This document shows positions 54,667 through 62,276 of a stretch of DNA of 64,000 bases, piece after piece; position 1 is the first letter of the stretch; every line of letters starts with the position of its first letter. The DNA is taken from assembly GCF_013155375.1 (NCBI RefSeq), contig NZ_JABJQY010000001.1, forward strand, positions 186,001 through 250,000, given 5' to 3'. The notes under the pieces were generated by a model that did not search any database, was not told where the DNA came from, and saw only the letters and a list, made by a program, of their open reading frames with translations. Position numbers and translations under genes: made by a program. Source of the DNA: Nocardioides sp. zg-1308 (GTDB lineage: Bacteria; Actinomycetota; Actinomycetes; Propionibacteriales; Nocardioidaceae).

Positions 54667-55095
54667 TCAGCCGAGGGCGACCTCGCGGAGCACCTCGCGG
54701 AACACCCGGTAGCGCTCCGCGCCCACCTGGTCGGCCCAGGCCTCGTCGCAGGCCCGCAGCAGCGCTCCGGCCCGGGCGACCGCGTCGCCGCCGCGGTCGG
54801 TGATGCGGACCAGCCGGGCGCGCGCGTCGTGGTCGGGGACCGCCACCTCCACCATCCCCAGGTCCGCGAGCTGGCGGACGAACTGCCCGCACCCCTGCGT
54901 CGTCATCTCCACCCGCTCGGCCAGCTCGGAGATGGTGAGCCCCTCGGGCGGGAGCCACTCGAGCAGTCGCAGCTGCGAGGCACGGAGCTCGGGCAGGTCC
55001 TCGGCCAGGCGCTCGCGGAGCTGGCCGAACACCATGCCCATGAGCATCGGCAGGTGCGGCTCGACCGTCGGCATGCGGCCCTTGACACCAGTCAT
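54667..55095 (-). CDS. MarR family transcriptional regulator
   Basis: A 142-residue winged-helix dimeric regulator. The DNA-binding part is [20 protein letters not shown] followed by [20 protein letters not shown] and the wing [14 protein letters not shown] (D-x-R motif). Flanking helices form the dimer and ligand site. The ATG at 55095 lies seven bases after TAAGTT, so the mRNA is probably leaderless. It is divergent from a phosphotransferase gene across 24 bases that hold repeated palindromes, so it probably represses both. Confidence 0.92.
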   Translation of the reverse strand: MTGVKGRMPTVEPHLPMLMGMVFGQLRERLAEDLPELRASQLRLLEWLPPEGLTISELAERVEMTTQGCGQFVRQLADLGMVEVAVPDHDARARLVRITDRGGDAVARAGALLRACDEAWADQVGAERYRVFREVLREVALG

Positions 55096-55135
55096 GAAAG
55101 CAACTTACCTTCTTTGACCATGAAAGCAACTTTCA
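55082..55135. promoter_or_regulatory. Overlapping divergent promoters with MarR-type operator repeats
   Basis: Two copies of ATGAAAGCAACTT lie at 55094-55106 and 55120-55132. The second is part of a perfect palindrome, TGAAAG-CAA-CTTTCA (55121-55135). Plus promoter: TTGACA (55082-55087, inside the marR gene), 18 bases, TACCTT (55106-55111), start ATG at 55120. Minus promoter: TTGCTT (55124-55129), 16 bases, TAAGTT (55102-55107), start ATG at 55095. The repeats cover a core element and the start codon of each gene, so one regulator could shut both. Confidence 0.65.
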
Positions 55136-56325
55136 CGCCAGGGTGGACGGTGGCCCGGCGTGACGTGCTGGGCGAGGACGACGTCAGCGACGGCGAGCTC
55201 GCCGCGATGGTCGCGGACCTCTGGGGCGTCCCCGTCGCGACACTGGTCGACTCGACCGCGCAGACGGTCGCCTACGACGTCCCCTCGATCCTCACCGGCG
55301 CCCGCACCTGGGTCCTCGGCCACGCCGACGCGGGCGACGGGCCACGCGCGTTCCGGCTCTTCGTCAAGCGGGTGCACCACTGGCGCCACTCCCCCGCCTT
55401 CGCCTTCGTCCCGCCCGAGATCGCGGAGTGGGCAGCCACGACCCTCCCCTGGCGGGCCGAGCACCTCCTCTACGCCTCCGACCTCGCACCGCGGCTGCCC
55501 GACGGCCTGACCATGCCCCGCGGGCTGCGGGTCGTCGAGCACCCCGACGAGACGGCGGTCATCTGGATGGAGGCCGTGGAGTGCGACGACGTGCCGTGGA
55601 CGTACGACGACAGCGTCCGCGCCGCACGGCTGCTGGGTCGGCTCGCCGGCAGCCCGGACGTCGCCCCCCTCGCCGGCATCGACCCGCAGCCGTGGCACAT
55701 CGACGACTTCGTGGTGGGCCGGCTGGCCCACACGGTGCTCCCCGGCTTCCACGACGAGGCCACGTGGCGCCACCCGACCGTCGCCGAGCACTTCGGACCG
55801 CTGCGCGCCGGCCTCACCGACGTGGCCCACCACCTCGACGCGCTGGCCCGGGAGTTCGCCGCGAGCCGCCACCTCGCCTCGCACGGCGACGCCTGCCCCA
55901 ACAACCTGCTGCGCCGCGAGGGCCAGCCGGGGTTCGTCCTCATCGACTTCGGGTTCTGGCGCAGCCAGCCGGTCGGCTTCGACCTGTCCCAGCTCCTGGT
56001 GGGCGACATCCAGATCGGCCGCCAGGACGCCGACGACCTGCCCGAGCGCGCTGCCGCGTGCGTGGAGGCGTACGCCGCCGGGCTCGCCGACGAGGGGCTC
56101 GACGTGCCGCTGCAGGAGGTCCGCCGCGGTCACGCGGTGAGCCTCATGCTCTTCAACGGACTGCCGAGCCTGCCGACCGAGATGCTGCAGGAGGAGGCGG
56201 CCCTCGAGGCCGCCGGCGGGGTCACTGACGAGTTCCGCGCGTCGTTCGAGCACTGGGTGCGCCAGCGGGCCGCGATCGCGCGCTACGCGCTCGACGTGCT
56301 CGCCACCACCGGGTCGGCCGCCTGA
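55120..56325 (+). CDS. Phosphotransferase family protein (aminoglycoside phosphotransferase/kinase fold)
   Basis: A 401-residue protein with a protein-kinase-like fold. The catalytic loop is [13 protein letters not shown] (H-G-D-x-x-x-x-N) near residue 260, and the metal-binding DFG equivalent is [17 protein letters not shown] carries the likely ATP-binding Lys. Relatives phosphorylate antibiotics, sugars or other small molecules; many are uncharacterised. ATG at 55120 sits within the second operator repeat and follows a -10 by nine bases, suggesting a leaderless mRNA. MarR control hints at response to a small molecule, possibly its substrate. Confidence 0.82.
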   Translation: MKATFTPGWTVARRDVLGEDDVSDGELAAMVADLWGVPVATLVDSTAQTVAYDVPSILTGARTWVLGHADAGDGPRAFRLFVKRVHHWRHSPAFAFVPPEIAEWAATTLPWRAEHLLYASDLAPRLPDGLTMPRGLRVVEHPDETAVIWMEAVECDDVPWTYDDSVRAARLLGRLAGSPDVAPLAGIDPQPWHIDDFVVGRLAHTVLPGFHDEATWRHPTVAEHFGPLRAGLTDVAHHLDALAREFAASRHLASHGDACPNNLLRREGQPGFVLIDFGFWRSQPVGFDLSQLLVGDIQIGRQDADDLPERAAACVEAYAAGLADEGLDVPLQEVRRGHAVSLMLFNGLPSLPTEMLQEEAALEAAGGVTDEFRASFEHWVRQRAAIARYALDVLATTGSAA

Positions 56326-56383
56326 GCCCGCGCCGAGCGAGCGCCCCGCTCCGGGACGTGCAGCAGCCAGCGGGGCGGAACGG

Positions 56384-56420
56384 CGACCGGCGCCCACCCC
56401 GAGGGGGTGGACGCCGGTCG
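56384..56420. terminator. Bidirectional terminator between the phosphotransferase gene and tig
   Basis: A long interrupted stem pairs CGACCGGCG with CGCCGGTCG and CCCACCCC with GGGGGTGG across a very short loop. It is 20 bases from the tig stop and 58 from the convergent gene, and can serve both. Confidence 0.75.
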
Positions 56421-56439
56421 TCCGGTCAGGATCGGGCGA

Positions 56440-57834
56440 TCAGGACTGCTCGGAGTCCTCGGACCCCTCGGCCTCGTCGACTGCAGCGGTCTCGTCGACC
56501 GGCTCGCCGATGGTGCCGTCGGGACGCAGGTTCTTCAGCTCGACCACGTTGCCCGAGGCGTCCTTGACGGTCGCGGCCTCCACGATCGTGGCCAGCGCCT
56601 TGCCGCGCAGGATCTCCTGCACGAGCTCGGGGATGTGGTTGTGCTCGAACATGTGGTTGGCGAACTCCTGCGGGTCCTGGCCGGACTGCTGGGCGCGCCG
56701 CACGAGGTGCTCGGAGAGCTCGTTCTGCTCGATGCCGAACTCCTCCTGCTTGGCGATCTTGTCGAGGATGAACTGGGCGGCGACGGCGTCACGGACACGG
56801 CGCTCGAGGTCGGCCTCGAACTCCTCCTGCGTCTGGCCCTCGTCCTCGAGGTACTTCTCCATGGTGATGCCGGCGAAGCCGAGCTGCTGCTCCACGCTCT
56901 GGCGACGCGCGTTGAGCTCGTCGGTGACCATGACCTCGGGGAGCGGGATGGTGACCTTCTCCAGCAGGGCCTCGAGCACCGCGTCGCGGGCGGCGGCGGC
57001 CTGCTCGAGCCGCTTGCCGCGGCCGAGGCGCTCGCGCACGTCGGCGGTCAGCTCCTCCGCGGTGTCGAACTCGGAGGCGAGCTGGGCGAACTCGTCGTCG
57101 ACCTCGGGGAGCTGCTGCTCCTGCACGGCGCTCACCTTGACGGTGACCTCGACCGGCTCGCCGACGAGGTCGCCGCCGACCAGCTCGGACCCGAACGTCT
57201 TGTCGTCGCCGGCGGAGAGGCCGACGAGCGCCTCGTCGAGGCCGTCGATCATGCCGCCGCGGCCGACCTGGTAGGACATGCCGGTGACCTCGCCGCCCTC
57301 GACGGGCTCGCCGTCCTTGGCCGCGAGGAGGTCGATCGTGACGAAGTCGCCGTCCGCGGCCGCGCGCTCGACGGGCACCAGGGTGCCGAAGCGCTCACGC
57401 AGCGCCTGGACCTGCTCCTCGACGTCGGCGTCGGAGATCTCGATGTCCTCGACGCTGGCCTCGAGGCCGTCGTAGGCGGGGAGCTCGAAGTCGGGCTTGA
57501 CGTCGACCTCGGCGGTGAACTCGAGGGACTCGTTGTCCTCGAACTTGGTCACCTCGATCTCGGGCTGCGCCAGCGGCTCGAGGTCGTGCTCCTGGAGCGC
57601 GGCCATGTAGGACTGCGGGACGACGGCGTTGATGGCCTCGTCGAGGACCGGCCCACGGCCGACCTGGCGGTCGATGACCGCCGGCGGGACCTTGCCCCGG
57701 CGGAAGCCCGGGACGTTGATCTGCTTCGCGATCTTCTGGTACGCCGCGTCGAGGCTCGGCTTGAGCTCCTCGAAGGGCACCTCGACGGTCAGCTTGGCCC
57801 GGGTCGGGCTCAAGGTCTCGACGGCGCTCTTCAC
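56440..57834 (-). CDS. tig: Trigger factor
   Basis: A 464-residue ribosome-bound chaperone. The ribosome-binding signature is VPGFRRGKVPPAVIDRQVGR (about 42-60). A PPIase (FKBP-like) domain covers about 155-245 and helical arms follow to about 430. The last 35 residues are an acidic Glu/Asp tail (EAEGSEDSEQS). GTG at 57834 has AGGAGA five bases upstream. It stands before clpP1P2-clpX in the usual order tig-clpP-clpX, here interrupted by the MarR/phosphotransferase pair. Confidence 0.97.
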   Translation of the reverse strand: MKSAVETLSPTRAKLTVEVPFEELKPSLDAAYQKIAKQINVPGFRRGKVPPAVIDRQVGRGPVLDEAINAVVPQSYMAALQEHDLEPLAQPEIEVTKFEDNESLEFTAEVDVKPDFELPAYDGLEASVEDIEISDADVEEQVQALRERFGTLVPVERAAADGDFVTIDLLAAKDGEPVEGGEVTGMSYQVGRGGMIDGLDEALVGLSAGDDKTFGSELVGGDLVGEPVEVTVKVSAVQEQQLPEVDDEFAQLASEFDTAEELTADVRERLGRGKRLEQAAAARDAVLEALLEKVTIPLPEVMVTDELNARRQSVEQQLGFAGITMEKYLEDEGQTQEEFEADLERRVRDAVAAQFILDKIAKQEEFGIEQNELSEHLVRRAQQSGQDPQEFANHMFEHNHIPELVQEILRGKALATIVEAATVKDASGNVVELKNLRPDGTIGEPVDETAAVDEAEGSEDSEQS

Positions 57835-57912
57835 AAATGTCTCCTGATGCTGATGGTCTGGGTGACGTGCGGCAGCGCCGGCTCGGGGTGCCCGGCGACC
57901 GCAAACCCGTTG

Positions 57913-57942
57913 AGTCTATCGACGGCGTGGGCACAGGCCGAA
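57913..57942 (-). promoter_or_regulatory. tig promoter
   Basis: TTCGGC (57937-57942), an 18-base spacer and TAGACT (57913-57918) fit a housekeeping promoter, with a leader of about 70 bases before the tig GTG. It lies between tig and tRNA-Pro. Confidence 0.5.
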
Positions 57943-57978
57943 TCACGCCCGGCGGCTGCGACGCGTGGGGCCGGTGGG

Positions 57979-58051
57979 TCGGGGCGACAGGACTCGAACC
58001 TGCGGTCTCCTGCTCCCAAAGCAGGCGCGCTAGCCACTACGCTACGCCCCG
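57979..58051 (-). tRNA. tRNA-Pro (anticodon TGG)
   Basis: A full cloverleaf is read on the minus strand: acceptor CGGGGCG/CGCCCCG with discriminator A, D-arm with AGTGGCTAGC, anticodon stem CCTGC/GCAGG around loop TTTGGGA, and T-arm GCAGG-TTCGAGT-CCTGT. The anticodon TGG reads CCA. CCA is not encoded at the 3' end. Confidence 0.95.
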
Positions 58052-58100
58052 CCAAACGGGCCCCGACGGCCTCCGGACGGAGGTCTCTGGACCTGCTTGG

Positions 58101-58171
58101 AGCGGATGACGGGAATCGAACCCGCGTAGCCAGTTTGGAAGACTGGGGCTCTACCATTGAGCTACATCCGC
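58101..58171 (-). tRNA. tRNA-Gly (anticodon TCC)
   Basis: Cloverleaf on the minus strand: acceptor GCGGATG/CATCCGC with discriminator T, D-arm with TCAATGGTAGA, anticodon stem CCAGT/ACTGG around loop CTTCCAA, T-arm GCGGG-TTCGATT-CCCGT. The anticodon TCC reads GGA. No 3' CCA is encoded. It lies 49 bases upstream of tRNA-Pro and may share its transcript. Confidence 0.95.
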
Positions 58172-58256
58172 GCGCTGTCCGGCTGCCTGGCGGCCCCCGG
58201 TGCGGAAGTCATGGTGCCACACCGCGAGGTGGTCGCCCCAACCGGCTCGCAGGTGC

Positions 58257-59309
58257 TCAGCGCCGGTGGACCAGGAGCAGGGCCCGGTCGTCGTTGCGCG
58301 AGCCGAGGGACTCGATGAGGCGCGTGGCGCCGCCCTCGAACTGTCCCCGCAGGAGCCGTTCGGCCTGCCCGAGCATCCGGTCGATGCCGAGGCTGATGTC
58401 GCGGCTGCGGGTCTCGACCATGCCGTCGGTGTAGAGCAGCAGGGCGTCGCCGTGGCGCATCTCGCCCGACACGACCGTGTAGGTCGCGTCGTCGATGAGG
58501 CCGAGGACCGGGCCCTCGGACTCGAGCACCTCCCAGCGGCCGGAGCCGGCGTGCCGCAGGGCGGCCGGCGGGTGACCGGCGCTGCGGATGTCGTAGTGGC
58601 CGGTGCGGAGGTCGAGCGACAGGTGGATGGCGGTGGCGAAGCCCTCCTGCCACTCCTGGCGCAGCAGGAACGTGTTGGCGGCCGGCAGGAACTCCGCGGG
58701 CGGCAGGGCGCTCAGGAGGCCGCCGATGGCACCGGACAGGAGGAGGGCGCGGGTGCCCGCTCCCTGGCCCTTGCCGGAGACGTCGACGACCGCGACCTCG
58801 AGCCGGTCGCCGACCCGCGAGGCGACGACGAAGTCGCCCGCGAACGGCGTCCCGCCGGCGGACCGCAGCTCGGCGGCGGCGTACCACTGCTCGGGCAGGG
58901 CCGGGATGCCGCCCTGGCGCAGGATCCGGTCGCGCAGGTCGACGAACATCGTCTCGCCCTGGAGGCCGGCCACCCCGAGCCGCGAGCGCCGCAACGACGC
59001 GACCAGCACGAGGAAGCCGAGGCCGAAGATGATGACGATGGTGAGCGCCACTCTCGTGGTGACGTCCTGCGAGGGGACGAGGAGCGCCAGCACGAGGAGC
59101 ACGAACAGCACGAACCAGGGCAGCTGGCGCGGCCCGAGCATGAGGCTGGCCACCACGAGCGGCACGAGCAGGCTGTTGAGCGGCGTCTCGTCGAAGCGCC
59201 AGATGGCCAGGGCGATCAGAAGGGCCGAGGCGACCAGTGCCACGAGCAACCGGTAGCCCCGCGGCACGACGCGGTTCAGTGCCTCGTTGAGCCACCGAGG
59301 AGAACTCAT
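58257..59309 (-). CDS. PP2C-type (SpoIIE/RsbU family) phosphatase with membrane domain
   Basis: A 350-residue protein. Residues 15-125 hold four hydrophobic helices with no recognisable sensor motif. The C-terminal SpoIIE-type phosphatase follows: AGDFVVAS, VAVVDVSGKGQGAG (metal-binding Asp), RSAGHPPAALR and LLYTDGMVETR. Such enzymes dephosphorylate anti-sigma-factor antagonists in stress control; the partner is not in the window. ATG at 59309 overlaps the nei stop (ATGA), so it is in the operon rpiB-nei. Confidence 0.9.
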   Translation of the reverse strand: MSSPRWLNEALNRVVPRGYRLLVALVASALLIALAIWRFDETPLNSLLVPLVVASLMLGPRQLPWFVLFVLLVLALLVPSQDVTTRVALTIVIIFGLGFLVLVASLRRSRLGVAGLQGETMFVDLRDRILRQGGIPALPEQWYAAAELRSAGGTPFAGDFVVASRVGDRLEVAVVDVSGKGQGAGTRALLLSGAIGGLLSALPPAEFLPAANTFLLRQEWQEGFATAIHLSLDLRTGHYDIRSAGHPPAALRHAGSGRWEVLESEGPVLGLIDDATYTVVSGEMRHGDALLLYTDGMVETRSRDISLGIDRMLGQAERLLRGQFEGGATRLIESLGSRNDDRALLLVHRR

Positions 59310-60214
59310 GGCCGAGCTCCTCGCGACGGTGCCGTGTCCTTGGTGGGTGATGCTACGGCTCGCGAGCGGAAGACGGGCTGACATCGGGGACACCAGAACG
59401 TGTTGCGTCCGACGAGCTCGCCGGTGCGCACGGTGGAGCCGCACACCAGGCACGGCATCGAGGTGCGGCGGTAGACGTAGACCTCCCCTCCGTGGTCGTC
59501 GCGGCGCGGCGCCCGGCCCATCGCCTCGGGCGTGTGCTCGGGTCGCACGGTGTCGATGCGCCCGGTGCGCACGCCCTCCGCCATCAGCTCGACGAGGTCG
59601 GCCCACATCGCGCGCCACTGTCCGGAACGCAGCGTGTCGCCGGGCCGGAGGGGGTGGATGCGGTGGCGGAACAACACCTCGGCGCGGTAGACGTTGCCGA
59701 CGCCGGCGAGCACCTTCTGGTCCATGAGCAGGTCGCCGATCGGGCGGTGGCTCCGCGAGATGCGCCGCCACGCGACCGCCGGGTCGGCGTCGGGTCGCAG
59801 CGGGTCCGGTCCGAGCCGCCCGATGACCTCGTCACGCCGCTCGGGGCCGACGAGGTCGCAGAGGATCGCACCGCGCAGGTCGGCGTACGACGTCCCGCGG
59901 GGATCGCCGTCCGGGAGGGTCTCCAGGCGCAGCCGCACCTGGCCCACCGGCGCCGGGACCGCTGCGTGCCCGGGGAGGCCGGCGTGGACGTCGAACCGCC
60001 CGATCAGCCCGAGGTGGACGTGCCAGAAGCGCTCGCCCTCGAGCTCGACGAACAGGTGCTTGCCCGCCGACTCGGCACCCAGCAGGCGCGACCCGTCGAC
60101 CTGCTCCGCGTCGGCGGCCGACCTGCCCTGCGGGGAGGTCACCCGGACGGTGCGGCCGGCGAACGCCGCGCCGAGGTCGTCGGCCAGCTTGCGGAGGGTG
60201 TGGCCCTCAGGCAT
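59306..60214 (-). CDS. nei: DNA glycosylase of the Fpg/Nei family
   Basis: A 302-residue base-excision repair enzyme. The N-terminus MPEGHTL carries the catalytic Pro (residue 2 nucleophile) and Glu3, and the H-x-L form points to the Nei group. QKVLAGVGNVYRAEVLF is the helix-two-turn-helix, and the zinc finger is CLVCGSTVRTGE...FWCPRCQ near residues 255-280. Position before rpiB equals that of nei1 in M. tuberculosis (Rv2464c-Rv2465c), so it probably removes oxidised pyrimidines. It overlaps rpiB by eight bases. Confidence 0.93.
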   Translation of the reverse strand: MPEGHTLRKLADDLGAAFAGRTVRVTSPQGRSAADAEQVDGSRLLGAESAGKHLFVELEGERFWHVHLGLIGRFDVHAGLPGHAAVPAPVGQVRLRLETLPDGDPRGTSYADLRGAILCDLVGPERRDEVIGRLGPDPLRPDADPAVAWRRISRSHRPIGDLLMDQKVLAGVGNVYRAEVLFRHRIHPLRPGDTLRSGQWRAMWADLVELMAEGVRTGRIDTVRPEHTPEAMGRAPRRDDHGGEVYVYRRTSMPCLVCGSTVRTGELVGRNTFWCPRCQPVFRSRAVASPTKDTAPSRGARP

Positions 60215-60740
60215 CCGCGGGGTCGTCGGACGTCGAGGAGCCGGGCCCCCGCAGCGCCGACTCGGGGAGGGGCGGGAGCTCCTTGGTGGCGTCGTAGGTC
60301 GCGACCTGGTCGATGCGGCGCACGTGGCGCTCGTCCCCGGAGAACGGGGTGGTGAGGAAGACCTCGACGAAGCGGGTCATCTCCTCGACGGAGTGCATGC
60401 GGCCGCCGACGGACACGACGTTGGCGTCGTTGTGCTCGCGGGCGAGCGCGGCGGTCTCCTCCGACCAGGCCAGCGCACACCGGATGCCCTCCACCTTGTT
60501 GGCCGAGATCTGCTCACCGTTGCCCGAGCCGCCGATGACGACCCCGAGGCTGTCGAGGCCCTCCTGCCGGTCGGCGGCGACCCCCTCGGCCGCCCGCAGG
60601 CAGAAGCAGGGGTAGTCGTCGAGGGCGTCGTAGACGAACGGGCCGTGGTCGACGACCTCGTGGCCGTGGTCGACGAGCCAGGTCGTCAGGTGGTCCTTCA
60701 GCTCGAGGCCGGCATGGTCGGAGCCCAGGTGAACGCGCAT
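60207..60740 (-). CDS. rpiB: Ribose-5-phosphate isomerase B
   Basis: A 177-residue isomerase of the pentose phosphate pathway. VHLGSDHAGLELKDHL opens it, and VIGGSGNGEQISANKV holds Glu76, in the place of the catalytic Glu75 of the M. tuberculosis enzyme, instead of the Cys of E. coli RpiB. HNDANVVSVGGR follows. About 20 extra residues at the C-terminus are Ser/Asp-rich. It is the first gene of the rpiB-nei-phosphatase unit. Confidence 0.96.
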   Translation of the reverse strand: MRVHLGSDHAGLELKDHLTTWLVDHGHEVVDHGPFVYDALDDYPCFCLRAAEGVAADRQEGLDSLGVVIGGSGNGEQISANKVEGIRCALAWSEETAALAREHNDANVVSVGGRMHSVEEMTRFVEVFLTTPFSGDERHVRRIDQVATYDATKELPPLPESALRGPGSSTSDDPADA

Positions 60741-60794
60741 GGGGAAAGTCTTCCAGAGCGTCGGGGCGGTCCGGGCGCACGGTGGCGCGCGTCC

Positions 60795-61667
60795 TCAGGA
60801 CAGGTGGAGGTCGAGCCAGCCGGCCACCTGCCGCAGCAGCGGCTCGGAGGCGGTGAAGTGCGCGTGCCGCCAGAACCCGTGCACCTGGCCCAGGCAGCGC
60901 ACGCCGACCGTCTCGACACCGGACTCGGCGATGCGCCGGGCGAGCTCCTCCCCCTCGTCGCGCAGGGGGTCGTGCTCGGCGGTCGCGACGAACGTGGGCG
61001 GCACCGTGTGCAGCCGGTCGGACAGCAGCGGAGCCAGGTCGGGGTCGTCGAGGTCCGCCTCGGTGCGGGCGTAGTGCTGCCAGTACCAGGTCGCCTCGGC
61101 CGGGTCGAAGCCCGACGCGGCCCCCTCGGCCCACGACGCGGAGCCTGCCCGCGGGTCGAGGAACGGGTAGACGAGCGCCAGGGCGCTGAAGAAGCCCGGG
61201 TTGCGGAGCGCGGCGACCAGCGCGAGGTTCGCCCCGGCCGAGTCGCCGTGCGCGGCGTACGGCCCGGCGGGACCCTCGCGGCGCAGCCAGCCGACCACCG
61301 TGTCGAGGTCGTCGGGCGCGGCGGGGAACGGCGCCTCGGGCGGGCGGCGGTAGTCGACGCTGAGCACCCGTCGCCGCGCCCGGTTGGTGAGCCGGCGGCA
61401 GACGCCGTCGTGCACGTCGACGTCGTTGAGGACGAAGCCGCCGCCGTGGGCGTGGACGACCACGCCGGGCAGCGCGTCGGCCGGCGTGTAGAGCCGGCAC
61501 CGCACGCCGTCCGCGTCGACCTCCTCGACGGACGCGACGTCCTCGCGGGGCTCGGCGAGGGCTGCCGCCCGGGCCTGCTCGCGCTGCGCTGGGATGTCGA
61601 AGCCGGGATCGGTGACGACCATGCCCGTGTCGGCCTCGACGGCCGTGCGGACCTCGGGATACATCAC
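60795..61667 (-). CDS. Alpha/beta hydrolase, hormone-sensitive-lipase type
   Basis: A 290-residue esterase. The oxyanion motif HAHGGGFVLND (H-G-G-G) is near residue 73, the nucleophile elbow GDSAGANLAL (G-D-S-A-G) near 142, the Asp in TAEHDPLRDEG and the His in GQVHGFWRHA. The family acts on short-chain esters or lipids; no signal peptide is seen. The ATG at 61667 is 16 bases after the LURP-one gene stop, so both follow metG in a likely operon. The natural substrate is unknown. Confidence 0.9.
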   Translation of the reverse strand: MMYPEVRTAVEADTGMVVTDPGFDIPAQREQARAAALAEPREDVASVEEVDADGVRCRLYTPADALPGVVVHAHGGGFVLNDVDVHDGVCRRLTNRARRRVLSVDYRRPPEAPFPAAPDDLDTVVGWLRREGPAGPYAAHGDSAGANLALVAALRNPGFFSALALVYPFLDPRAGSASWAEGAASGFDPAEATWYWQHYARTEADLDDPDLAPLLSDRLHTVPPTFVATAEHDPLRDEGEELARRIAESGVETVGVRCLGQVHGFWRHAHFTASEPLLRQVAGWLDLHLS

Positions 61668-61683
61668 GGCGGGGCCTCGGCGC

Positions 61684-62253
61684 TCAGCGCGCCATCAGGG
61701 CGTCGAGCGCGACCGCGACCGCTGCTGCGACGCGGAAGTCGACGCGCTGGTCCGGCACGGTGACGCGGTAGCGGTCGCCGAGGGACATCTTGCGCTCGAC
61801 GGAGAAGAGCGGGCGGCCCTCGGCGTCGGCGAAGTCGAAGTGGATCGGGATGAAGTCGAGGTCGGTGAAGCGACGCAGCAGTCCCACGAGCTGGTTGCGC
61901 TCCTGGCCGGTGCCCGCGTAGCCGGGGCCCTCCACGTGGAAGGTCGAGCGCAGCAGGGAGGCGCCGAAGTCCTTGCGGAAGAAGCCGATCTGCGCGCCGG
62001 ACTCGTCGGTGATGTCGTAGCCGGCGTTCAGGTCGAGCTTCCTGCGCGCCTTGAACCCGAAGACCGCCCGCGACTTGCCGGCGTCGGAGAAGAAGGTGAC
62101 CTGCTCCTTGAACGCCATCCGCTTCTGCTCGGCCAGCGCCATCACGCGGACCGGGTTGCCGGCCGCGTCGGACTCCGACACCTCGTAGCGGTTGACCATC
62201 ATGGTGAGCTTCTGCTTCACTACGAAATGGGGCAGGTACATCTCGGCGGTCAT
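61684..62253 (-). CDS. LURP-one-related / Tubby-C-like family protein
   Basis: A 189-residue protein with alternating hydrophobic beta-strand pattern. LPHFVVKQKLTMMVNRYEV, FGFKARRKLDLNAGYDI and FFRKDFGASLLRSTFHVEG fit the LOR/scramblase-like 12-strand barrel, which may bind phospholipids or nucleotides. GAGGGAGACGC precedes the ATG at 62253. It lies 23 bases after metG. A function is not known in bacteria. Confidence 0.75.
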   Translation of the reverse strand: MTAEMYLPHFVVKQKLTMMVNRYEVSESDAAGNPVRVMALAEQKRMAFKEQVTFFSDAGKSRAVFGFKARRKLDLNAGYDITDESGAQIGFFRKDFGASLLRSTFHVEGPGYAGTGQERNQLVGLLRRFTDLDFIPIHFDFADAEGRPLFSVERKMSLGDRYRVTVPDQRVDFRVAAAVAVALDALMAR

Positions 62254-62276
62254 GCGTCTCCCTCGTGTGTGGCCGG

